The notes below the pieces were generated by a model. That model was not told the DNA's origin and ran no database searches. It was given only the letters and a program-made list of their open reading frames with translations. A stretch of DNA of 33,083 bases from Flavobacterium petrolei (GTDB lineage Bacteria > Bacteroidota > Bacteroidia > Flavobacteriales > Flavobacteriaceae), in contig NZ_QNVY02000009.1 of the NCBI RefSeq assembly GCF_003314435.2, forward strand, positions 1-33,083. Direction: 5' to 3'. This document shows positions 26,118-32,970 of the stretch, in pieces. Within the stretch, counting starts at the first letter, position 1. The number at the start of each line of letters is the position of its first letter. The translations under genes and the position numbers were made by a program.

Positions 26118-26319
26118 TCATTTATAGTATCGGTTAAGAACTTCCTGAAATACTGGATTGATATTTTCAACTTCTGAAAACATGGTCATGCAGGACCTGA
26201 GTTTTATATCATTGGGATCTTTGGCTAGCGTCCTTAGTTATTAAATCTAATTCCTTAACTGATTCAGGGTAAGTCATTTCCTTGTTTCTCTGTATTGTAT
26301 ATGATTTTACTATTTCCAT
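26118..26319 (-). pseudogene. Small frameshifted gene between the nuclease and Avs-like genes
   Basis: Starting at ATG 26319, with AAGG a few bases upstream, 36 codons read MEIVKSYTIQRNKEM and onward to a TGA at 26209. The +1 frame continues in the same style from about LRTLAKDPNDIKLRSCM through FSEVENINPVFQEVLNRYYK to a TGA at 26118. Joined, the two pieces give one protein of about 65 residues, so a single indel near position 26240 is likely. No family is recognised. It occupies most of the roughly 300-base gap upstream of the Avs-like gene. Confidence 0.5.
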
Positions 26320-26368
26320 TTTAGTGCCTTATAAAAACCAATGCTAATAAATATCTCTTATTTAGTTA

Positions 26369-28255
26369 CTACAATAGTTGAATTTCATCCATGACCTTTT
26401 GAAATTCCTTAATGTATTTTGCAGCCAATACGTCCGCAGATTCCAATCCAATTTCACGAAATCGCATATACAGGGTAATTGTACTTTTAGAAAATCCTAA
26501 ATCTAACATTTTGTTTCCTCGAATATTCAGGATGTCAAGCAATAAGGATTTTAGTTCAGTCGAATGTGTTGCCATTTGATCAGTTACCATATTATCAAAT
26601 CCATTTCTGGATTCATAGGTATATTTATATTTTAATAGCTCCATTGCCATTTCAACATCAATTTCTTTTGCTAAAGAGAATTCCTTTGAAAGCCAAAATA
26701 TTCTCTTCTCCAGCAAAATTGGAAAACTTATAGAATCAATATCTGGTGTGTACATCCACGTGCTGGGAGACAGATCTTTTTGTATGTTTTTCAGGATTTT
26801 TGGGATTTCTTCTGGCGGAATTCGTAAAATACTAACACCCAGTGTTTCAACTCTGCCATGAATAAGGTCAATTTTTTCAGGGTCTGTATCGGGGTCTACG
26901 GCCCAAATGATTGTGTCATCATCCATCTGCAAAGCCACCCAATGATGATCTAGCAATCTTCTTACCCTCATTAAATAAGACGAATCAATATTTTTTACTG
27001 CAAAGAAATTATAAGATGCAATTTCCGCAAGCTGTCGTTGTTGTATAATCTGGTTGTCGTACTGTTGAACCGGATCAATCTTTTGTTCAAAGTATGGAAT
27101 AACTGAAATTCCCGAGTTGCGATGCACCATTACAATATCCTCATCAACATTTATAGTTTTAAATTTACCTTTAAGATCGGTGCAGTACTTTAGCTCAGGG
27201 AAAACTTTTCCGTTTTCAGTACTTATAAATGTTAAAGAGGAAGTCAGGTCAATTTCACGTGGCTCCTGAATGTCATGAATATATATAAAACTTTTAATCT
27301 TGCTGGTGGTGATATGCCACCACGTTTTACCCGGCTGTGATATTGGCAAAATTTCTTTTGCTATTTTATTTACTATATCCTGGCGTATAATTGATGGAGA
27401 ATAATTTTTATCTGATTTTATTTTTACCTCAATAGTTAATGCATATAATGCTTTGTTTATAAAATCTAAATTATTGCCTGGAGGAATAAAGTTAATATCA
27501 AGGCCACCTGTGAATTGAAACCATCTTTTAAAATGCACTTCGTATCTCGATGAAAAATTGCCTCTATAGACCAATCCTTCTTCAACTTCCTTAACCCATT
27601 TTTTACTTTTAAGCTTAGAGATAATATTATTAAACGATTCGCCTTCATCACGGTCATCATATGGGAATTCCTGCACGGTAAGATCAAATTTAAAACTGCG
27701 CAGAGAATGAACTTGCCCGAGGTCGCTAAACCATTTATTCAATATATCCTTATTGTTCTTTATTTTCTCCCAGATTTTAAACCCATTCCAGTAACTTATG
27801 TCTCGAAAATCTTCCGGACTTTTGATTCCTCTGTTATATTCTTCATCATTAATGTATTTCTTTCCTTGAGGCGTTAGATCCGCATTTGTTACAAAAATAC
27901 CTTGCTGGCAGTCTTTTCTCATAGACGCTACGACTAATGTATCTAAGTCATTGCCATTATAATGAGATTGATAATTCCCTGTATGCTTGCACTGTGTTAT
28001 ACATCTTTCTCCCTTAGTATTAGTAGTAAGAATATCTTGTTTCTCATCACCTTGGCCATCAGTTACATCAACTGCAGTATGGCCTTCAACTTTTACTAAT
28101 ATATCAAGGATAAATTCCGGAAACTTATCATAACCTATTTGAGACAGATTTTTAAAAATTCCTTCACGTGTCGGAGATGTGGTAATAGCATCTAAATCAC
28201 TTTCAATTGTATGATAGAAGCGCTGACTTGTTCCTGAAATTAAATTGTAACCCAT
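26369..28255 (-). CDS. Mrr-like restriction endonuclease with long unassigned C-terminal region
   Basis: A 628-residue protein. Residues 43-150 contain an Mrr-type PD-(D/E)XK nuclease: FPEFILDILVKVEGH, the acidic strand with D70/D74 (DGQGDEKQDIL) and the QCK catalytic triad at 88-90, followed by GIFVTNADLTPQGKKYI, a segment common to Mrr proteins. The 450-residue remainder (two mixed alpha/beta regions and a helical C-terminus from about 530) matches no domain I recognise. Such proteins usually recognise modified or foreign DNA through the non-catalytic part. It has its own roughly 235-base upstream gap and sits between the AlbA_2 and Avs-like genes on the same strand. Confidence 0.75.
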   Translation of the reverse strand: MGYNLISGTSQRFYHTIESDLDAITTSPTREGIFKNLSQIGYDKFPEFILDILVKVEGHTAVDVTDGQGDEKQDILTTNTKGERCITQCKHTGNYQSHYNGNDLDTLVVASMRKDCQQGIFVTNADLTPQGKKYINDEEYNRGIKSPEDFRDISYWNGFKIWEKIKNNKDILNKWFSDLGQVHSLRSFKFDLTVQEFPYDDRDEGESFNNIISKLKSKKWVKEVEEGLVYRGNFSSRYEVHFKRWFQFTGGLDINFIPPGNNLDFINKALYALTIEVKIKSDKNYSPSIIRQDIVNKIAKEILPISQPGKTWWHITTSKIKSFIYIHDIQEPREIDLTSSLTFISTENGKVFPELKYCTDLKGKFKTINVDEDIVMVHRNSGISVIPYFEQKIDPVQQYDNQIIQQRQLAEIASYNFFAVKNIDSSYLMRVRRLLDHHWVALQMDDDTIIWAVDPDTDPEKIDLIHGRVETLGVSILRIPPEEIPKILKNIQKDLSPSTWMYTPDIDSISFPILLEKRIFWLSKEFSLAKEIDVEMAMELLKYKYTYESRNGFDNMVTDQMATHSTELKSLLLDILNIRGNKMLDLGFSKSTITLYMRFREIGLESADVLAAKYIKEFQKVMDEIQLL

Positions 28256-28339
28256 GCGATAGTTGTGAAATTGATCTTAGTTTAGGAATTATAATAAATG
28301 TAATTGTTATAGTATGCTTTTAGCCTTAAGCAGACTAAA

Positions 28340-28366
28340 CTTTAAACCATCATTTAAACCATCATT
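28340..28366. repeat. Intergenic echo of the 12-bp NDGL-coding repeat
   Basis: TTTAAACCATCA occurs twice in tandem. Read on the minus strand it encodes NDGLNDGLK in a short frame that ends about 10 codons later (stop near 28307) and has no start codon. The same repeat unit builds the linker of the neighbouring gene (28686-28817). The 235-base gap 28256-28490 otherwise shows no gene; this looks like a remnant of a related coding sequence. Confidence 0.6.
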
Positions 28367-28490
28367 GCTAAAAGGAAATAACTAGCTATCCTGATAAATG
28401 AATATAATTATACCATTAGTTTGTACTCTTGTATTACTACAATAATGGAACTTAATAATGGTAATAAAACTTATTGCTTTAGTTTCTATT

Positions 28491-30002
28491 CTATTTGATG
28501 ACATGCTTAACCGTATCTGTCAGGTAATAACCTCCTGTTCTTCTTGATCCCTTAAACTCTACTATTCCAGCACTCTTAGCAATACTTAAATATCTTTCAA
28601 CAGTTGGCTTGGATTTATCCATCACATCTATAATACCATTTGCATTCAATCCTTCATTATCTCTTAATAAAGATACGATCTTCATTAGCTCGCTTCTAAT
28701 ACCATCACTTATACCATCAATTAAACCATCATTTACCGCAGCATCTAAAAGCTTATTTATACCATCACTTAAACCCTCATCTATACCATCATTTAAATCA
28801 TCTCTAAAATCATCATCTCTTGCCATTCTTTTATAAGGTAATGCTTTTGGTCCATTAAAGGTAAGTGTAACACCATCACCTGCATCTTTCCATACAGGAT
28901 CTTTAAGACCTTCTTTGTGGCATTCTTCGATCACTTTCAAAGTACCTCTTCCTAACTTATCAATTAATCCCCTGAGAAAAACAATATGGGCAATATCTGG
29001 ATTGACCGGATGTGATGTATGGCTTTTCTTAAGTTCGCTGACCTTAAGGTCTCCTGGCAGATGCCCGCTATTTGATATAATAATTTTATCCGGATAAATA
29101 CTGATGGCAGCACTGCTGGATTGATTGCTGTAGTCTCTGTGCATTAAAGCATTTATAACGCCTTCCTGCAAGGCCTTGATTGGAAATTTGAAATCCACCC
29201 GTTTCCATTGGTTGGATGCAAATACGCTTCTCACTCCCAAATTGCTTATGTAGCGTTCAAGCCTGTCCTGCGTATCGAACAGGTTGCCTTCCATAACTTC
29301 ATCTCTTAACAACGAATTATTGGTTTTAGAATCGCCATACTCTGTTAAGCGGACACGTACCTGGGGAATAAATTTTGATGGGTTCTTTGCAAATAATACT
29401 ACACAGGCATTGCTAAAATAGCCATTCTCATAAAGACCATAATAGGACAGGAAATCCAGCAGATCGTCTGATTCAAAATTACCTCGGTGGTTTCTTCTTG
29501 ATTCCTCAATAGTTGAGCGAATAAGTTTTTGGTCTAAATCTTCCAATTCTACATTTATAGCAGGACTGCGCTCCCAATGAATTTCAGATTTTTGCCTGCC
29601 ATGGATAAGTTCCGAAATCTGGTTGGAAGTGGCCCTTTTAGTTTCCTTTCCCTCCCTGTAATAAATGTTCCCGTCAAAAATATAAGGCTGCTTGGATCCT
29701 TTATAGACTTTAAGCAAAATAATCTGCTTGTCATCTATCGGCTCATTGCTGATGGTTATCGGTGCCTCCGGAACAATTTCAGAAAGCAGGAAAATCTTCA
29801 GCCTCTCCACATGTTCAATGGCATTAGGAATGTCTCGTACTTGTCCTAAATCATCTACGCCTACCAATATCCGCCCGCCTTTGGCATTCAAGAAACTACA
29901 GATAGCTTTACCAATAGCCATCTTGTCAATGGAACTTTTGAATTCCATCTGATCACTTTCGCCTTCCTTTAATAAACTATGTAATTGGTCTTCTTCTCTC
30001 AT
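28491..30002 (-). CDS. AlbA_2 (Schlafen-like) / RecG-like ATPase with winged helix
   Basis: A 503-residue protein with four parts. Residues 13-125 are an AlbA_2 domain (ESDQMEFKSSI, GKAICSFLNAKGGRILVGVDD). A helical middle follows. A GHKL-type HATPase_c_4 domain lies at about 275-370 (EGVINALMHRDYSNQ, IIISNSGHLPGD, RGLIDKLGRGTLKVIEE). Residues 396-439 are an acidic repeat linker of xDGI/xDGL units. Residues 440-495 form a winged helix (NANGIIDVMDKSKPTVERYLSIAKSAG). Databases call this family ATP-binding protein or, misleadingly, ATP-dependent DNA helicase RecG-like; there is no helicase domain. It starts 2 bases after the stop of the DUF4062 gene, so the two are cotranscribed and coupled. The role is probably regulatory or defensive, inferred from context. 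Confidence 0.82.
   Translation of the reverse strand: MREEDQLHSLLKEGESDQMEFKSSIDKMAIGKAICSFLNAKGGRILVGVDDLGQVRDIPNAIEHVERLKIFLLSEIVPEAPITISNEPIDDKQIILLKVYKGSKQPYIFDGNIYYREGKETKRATSNQISELIHGRQKSEIHWERSPAINVELEDLDQKLIRSTIEESRRNHRGNFESDDLLDFLSYYGLYENGYFSNACVVLFAKNPSKFIPQVRVRLTEYGDSKTNNSLLRDEVMEGNLFDTQDRLERYISNLGVRSVFASNQWKRVDFKFPIKALQEGVINALMHRDYSNQSSSAAISIYPDKIIISNSGHLPGDLKVSELKKSHTSHPVNPDIAHIVFLRGLIDKLGRGTLKVIEECHKEGLKDPVWKDAGDGVTLTFNGPKALPYKRMARDDDFRDDLNDGIDEGLSDGINKLLDAAVNDGLIDGISDGIRSELMKIVSLLRDNEGLNANGIIDVMDKSKPTVERYLSIAKSAGIVEFKGSRRTGGYYLTDTVKHVIK
28686..28817 (-). repeat. Degenerate 12-bp minisatellite coding for the xDG(I/L) linker
   Basis: Within the AlbA_2/RecG-like gene, units such as AATGATGGTTTA, ATTGATGGTATA and AGTGATGGTATT follow each other in 12-base register and give NDGL-IDGI-SDGI-type peptides. 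Further diverged units (NDGI, DEGL, SDGI) lie upstream in the gene. Copy number could vary by slippage without breaking the frame. Confidence 0.75.
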
Positions 30003-30004
30003 TT

Positions 30005-30622
30005 CTATGGTTTCATTGCTTCTACGATAGCACGAACTCTATCTATATCTTTAAACTGGGTTTCAACAACCTTCAAAATGTCTGCCAGGCGATAGTATTC
30101 ATCAACCCAATGTCCGGTACGCTTGTCCGGATCTATTTCATTGCGAATTATATCATTATACTGATGTACCAACCTTATATCATCTAGAACTCCTGTCCTC
30201 TTGAATACAAAATCAGGATTGGCTGCCTGCGGGGCAGGCCCTGGTAAATACATATATTGTTTCAATAACTCCCTTGCAACATAAATATCACGGTGTGAAA
30301 CAAACCATCTAGGCTTTTCCAGTTCGATAGCCCTTCTCATTTCCTGATGCGTGATAGACAAATCTCCGGCAATGACTGCACCATATCTGGGAGTAATAAT
30401 TCCAAACACCAAATCACTTGCCTCAACGGCATTAAGGCAGTTTTGAAGGTTAGATATCTTAGGATTAGTCGGTATGGTTTTGAAATGTGAGTTCATAACT
30501 TGATATCCGTAGGTACTTAATGTACTGCAGACCTGCTCCACAATATCTTGAGAGTTGAGTACGGTTGAAGCAACCATGATTTTCAATGGTTTTTCGGCAG
30601 CCTTTTCGTCGTGTTCACCCAT
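30005..30622 (-). CDS. DUF4062 domain-containing protein
   Basis: A 205-residue protein with the DUF4062 fold over residues 14-130. It begins with the strand KIMVASTVLNSQDIVEQVC, where the family has I-ISST--DL-ER. It continues with the ASDLVFGIITPRYG strand (family: S-IFIGL-GERYG) and SITHQEMRRAIELEKPRWFV (family: S-TE-EY--A---GKP). DUF4062 occurs in nucleotide-hydrolysing conflict and STAND proteins as an N-terminal module; here it stands alone with a helical C-terminus. It is the first gene of a two-gene unit with the AlbA_2 protein (2-base gap). Upstream (30623-31210) there is no intact gene. The molecular role is unknown. Confidence 0.8.
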   Translation of the reverse strand: MGEHDEKAAEKPLKIMVASTVLNSQDIVEQVCSTLSTYGYQVMNSHFKTIPTNPKISNLQNCLNAVEASDLVFGIITPRYGAVIAGDLSITHQEMRRAIELEKPRWFVSHRDIYVARELLKQYMYLPGPAPQAANPDFVFKRTGVLDDIRLVHQYNDIIRNEIDPDKRTGHWVDEYYRLADILKVVETQFKDIDRVRAIVEAMKP

Positions 30623-30655
30623 AAATCAGTTAGTAAGGTATACAAAACTACGAAA

Positions 30656-30963
30656 TTAAAACATAATTGAAGGAAAGATATTGTACATCTTGATCAAGAT
30701 ACCCACATCAGGATTGATGCGACTTCTTGAAAACAATCTTCCCATTACATAATCTTTTTCGCATCCAAAATCCCTGGAATGTTTAAAAGCGTCTTCCAAA
30801 ACTATTTGTCTATCGGGCAGGATGCATAGTTTAATCTTTCATACTTATCTGGTAAATCATTGCTTCCCCTTCATTTTTAAATTCAATAACCAGTATGCTT
30901 TTGTCCCATTTCAAGAGCAAAGGTAACTCCGTGTTCTTAACGCAGTAGCAAGGCCGAATCTTT
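30656..30963 (-). pseudogene. Decayed gene in three frame-shifted pieces
   Basis: Reading the minus strand, three overlapping-frame pieces look like one protein. They are ELPLLLKWDKSILVIEFKNE to MIYQ (upstream), DKYERLNYASCPIDK (middle, stop near 30806), and IVLEDAFKHSRDFGCEKDYV through MYNIFPSIMF (30656-30805). Each runs into a stop where the next begins within a few bases. The composition is protein-like, but no family is recognised. The upstream end overlaps the structured element at 30946-31021. The remaining 31022-31210 holds only leader sequence for ssb. Confidence 0.45.
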
Positions 30964-31021
30964 CAGATTTGATAAAAAATCTCCACCCATCCGGGTTGTA
31001 TTTTTTATCAAAGCCTTGCTA
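30946..31021. other. Strong three-way-junction structure upstream of ssb
   Basis: The outer stem TAGCAAGGC (30946-30954) pairs perfectly with GCCTTGCTA (31013-31021). Inside are two helices. One is the small hairpin AATCT/AGATT (30957-30961 with 30965-30969, loop TTC). The other is the 11-bp stem TGATAAAAAAT/ATTTTTTATCA (30970-30980 with 31000-31010), capped by ACCC/GGGT (30985-30988 with 30993-30996). Almost every base is paired. It lies 190 bases before ssb. It could be a regulatory RNA or leader, a single-strand or transfer origin structure, or a terminator; the sequence does not decide. Confidence 0.6.
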
Positions 31022-31101
31022 TTGCTAAACACTCACCTTTTTATGCTCATGAAACGAAACATAGCATACTCCGGCTCTTTAGACGAATAAAAAAAATGTC
31101 A

Positions 31102-31164
31102 GCAATGAGAAATAAAATATTACAAATGGATTTGATGAAACAAAACAGCACCTCCTCTCATTGC
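31102..31164 (+). promoter_or_regulatory. Inverted repeat in the ssb leader
   Basis: GCAATGAGA (31102-31110) and TCTCATTGC (31156-31164) are perfect 9-base inverted copies separated by 45 bases, ending 46 bases before the ssb start. They could form a leader stem or mark a protein-binding dyad. A short open frame from ATG 31096 overlaps this and ssb but is not convincing. Confidence 0.4.
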
Positions 31165-31210
31165 CGAATAAAATTTCAAAAAAAATTAATCACTAAAAAT
31201 CGTAGAAATT

Positions 31211-31588
31211 ATGAACATCACAGGAAGAGTGACAGCGGATGCGCAGGTACGCAACGTGTCGAACAGCAAAACAGTAGTGAACTTTTCGGTAGCCATCAAC
31301 GACAGCTATAAAAACAAAGCAGGCGAGCGCATAGAGCAGACAACGTATTTCGACTGCGCCTATTGGCTTAGTCCAAAAGTAGCGCAGATACTCACAAAAG
31401 GTACGGTGGTAGAACTGACAGGCAAAGTGAGCGCAAGAGCGTGGACAGGCAGTGACGGACAACCGCACGCAGGACTGAACTTCAACACCTCGCAAATCAA
31501 ACTTCACGGGGGCGGTAAAAAAGCCGAAGCGGTACAGGCTCCTACAGGAAACAACAATGACGATACAAAGGACGATCTACCATTTTAA
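31211..31588 (+). CDS. ssb: Single-stranded DNA-binding protein
   Basis: A 125-residue OB-fold protein: ITGRVTADAQVR at the start, VVNFSVAINDSYKNKAGE and TTYFDCAYWL in the middle, and GTVVELTGKVSARAW. The C-terminus is acidic and ends DDLPF, the tip that recruits replication and repair partners. It is shorter than chromosomal SSB because the linker is short, as is common for SSBs on mobile elements. It is the first gene of the right-hand module (DUF932, small protein, PRTRC E), all on the plus strand. Confidence 0.94.
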   Translation: MNITGRVTADAQVRNVSNSKTVVNFSVAINDSYKNKAGERIEQTTYFDCAYWLSPKVAQILTKGTVVELTGKVSARAWTGSDGQPHAGLNFNTSQIKLHGGGKKAEAVQAPTGNNNDDTKDDLPF

Positions 31589-31631
31589 CAACGAGCACCT
31601 AAATAATTTAAACAATTTAAAATTTAAAATC

Positions 31632-32705
31632 ATGGCACATAATATCAATTTTAACAGCGAAACAGGACGTTATTCATTCTTTAGCGTAAAGGAAAAAGCG
31701 TGGCACGGACTAGGGCAAATTGTAGAGCAATACCCAACAAGCGAGGATGCTATAAAATTTGCAGGGTTAGATTACGAAGTCGTTAAAAGTCCTCTATTTA
31801 CCAAAGGTTCGGGTATTATCCAAACGGCTGACAGTATCGAGATTGGAAGTAACGAATTGGAAGTCCCTAACTATTTTGCCAATATACGTACGGATAACAA
31901 TGCAGTATTGGGGGTGGTAGGCAAAGACTATCACATCGTACAAAACTGTGAAGCTTTCAATTTCTTTGATGCTATTGTAGGTGGTTCACAAGGAATATTG
32001 TACGAAACCGCGGGAGCATTGGGACAAGGGGAACGCATCTTTATCACCGCAAAACTGCCCGATTATATCCGTGTAGGAAATGGCGATGATGTAACGGAAA
32101 AGTACATTTTCCTAACCACTTCACACGATGGCAGTGGAAGCATAACAGCAGCCTTCACCCCTATCCGTATTGTTTGCCAAAATACCCTTAACGCCTCGCT
32201 TCGTTCGATGAGCAACGTGGTACGCATCAAACATACTTCGGGAGCAAAACAGCATTTGGAAAATGCCCACAAAGTTATGGGCTTGGCGGATACCTTAAGC
32301 AACCAGTTAGAAGGAATATTCAATCAGTGGGCTAAAGTAAAGGTGACTGACCAAGAAGTAAAAAAACTAATCCAATTAGCTCTTTGCCCGAACAGGGAAA
32401 CATTGGATTTGCTTAAAAAGGGTGCGGAAGATGAAGTTTCCACCGTGTTCAAAAATGTGGTGCAAGATGCCTTTGCATACGCTATGACAAGCGACACTCA
32501 ACAAATGGATACCACCAAAGGCACATTGTTCGGGGCGTACAATGCCGTGACAGGCTACTATCAGAATGTACGCAATTACAAAGATGATGAAGCCAAGTCA
32601 CAAAGTATTGTAATGGGTGGAACAGCTCAAATCAAATCACAGAAAGCATTTGAATTGTGTACTTCTTTCGAGAAAATCGGTTCAGATGTATTCAATTTCA
32701 ATTAA
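31632..32705 (+). CDS. DUF932 (phage/plasmid-like TIGR03299) family protein
   Basis: A 357-residue soluble protein of the DUF932 family: GRYSFFSVKEKAWHGLGQIV near the N-terminus, then VVGKDYHIVQNCEAFNFFDA, GQGERIFITAKLPDYIRVG and FTPIRIVCQNTLNASLR. This family is carried by phages and plasmids near ssb and replication or anti-restriction genes; its function is not established. I chose ATG 31632, which gives the usual MAHNINFNSETGRYSFF start; an upstream in-frame start at 31557 would overlap ssb. It is 43 bases downstream of ssb and followed by a hairpin. Confidence 0.9.
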   Translation: MAHNINFNSETGRYSFFSVKEKAWHGLGQIVEQYPTSEDAIKFAGLDYEVVKSPLFTKGSGIIQTADSIEIGSNELEVPNYFANIRTDNNAVLGVVGKDYHIVQNCEAFNFFDAIVGGSQGILYETAGALGQGERIFITAKLPDYIRVGNGDDVTEKYIFLTTSHDGSGSITAAFTPIRIVCQNTLNASLRSMSNVVRIKHTSGAKQHLENAHKVMGLADTLSNQLEGIFNQWAKVKVTDQEVKKLIQLALCPNRETLDLLKKGAEDEVSTVFKNVVQDAFAYAMTSDTQQMDTTKGTLFGAYNAVTGYYQNVRNYKDDEAKSQSIVMGGTAQIKSQKAFELCTSFEKIGSDVFNFN

Positions 32706-32722
32706 TCCGAATGTTTAACCAC

Positions 32723-32748
32723 AGGTGACCGCCTACGGGTGGTTACCT
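32723..32748 (+). terminator. Hairpin between DUF932 and the next small gene
   Basis: AGGT-ACC-CC (from 32723) pairs with GG-GGT-ACCT (to 32748) with single-base offsets around a TAC loop, followed by TTTAAAT. It may be an attenuator or mRNA-stability structure, because the next gene starts only 15 bases later. Confidence 0.5.
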
Positions 32749-32762
32749 TTAAATAGCAGAAA

Positions 32763-32957
32763 ATGAAAGTAATAGATTTAAACGGTTGCCCTATTGAAGT
32801 AACAAACCTTAACGAAGCAATCCGTATAACCAAACGGTATAAAAAATACAGGCATGAGAATGAAAGCTACTCCGATTATGACAAAAAGCAGAACGCCTAC
32901 TGGACAGATATGTACGAGAAGCTGACAACAATAAAAGAAGGATTAAACAACAATTAA
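32763..32957 (+). CDS. Small hypothetical protein of the PRTRC-linked module
   Basis: A 64-residue hydrophilic protein: KVIDLNGCPIEVTNLNEAI, then a charged Lys/Tyr-rich helix and YWTDMYEKLTTIKEGL. No domain is recognised. Its position between the DUF932 gene and PRTRC protein E, with 13 bases to the latter, and a protein-like composition support it as a real gene. The strand and spacing suggest one operon with ssb. Confidence 0.7.
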   Translation: MKVIDLNGCPIEVTNLNEAIRITKRYKKYRHENESYSDYDKKQNAYWTDMYEKLTTIKEGLNNN

Positions 32958-32970
32958 AATTTTTAAAACG

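Noticed and set aside
28340..28817. CRISPR-like repeat array
   Set aside because: The units are 12 bases, contiguous and mostly inside a coding frame; there are no spacers and no cas genes.
28609..28836. 75-codon plus-strand frame rich in SIPS repeats
   Set aside because: It is the antisense shadow of the 12-base repeats coding for the xDG(I/L) linker.
28491..30002. Calling this gene RecG helicase
   Set aside because: There are no helicase motifs; the resemblance is to the AlbA_2 plus HATPase_c_4 family that is often misnamed RecG.
31096..31311. 71-codon frame before and across the start of ssb
   Set aside because: It overlaps ssb in another frame, and its first half is the leader with the inverted repeat. 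There is no sign of coding.
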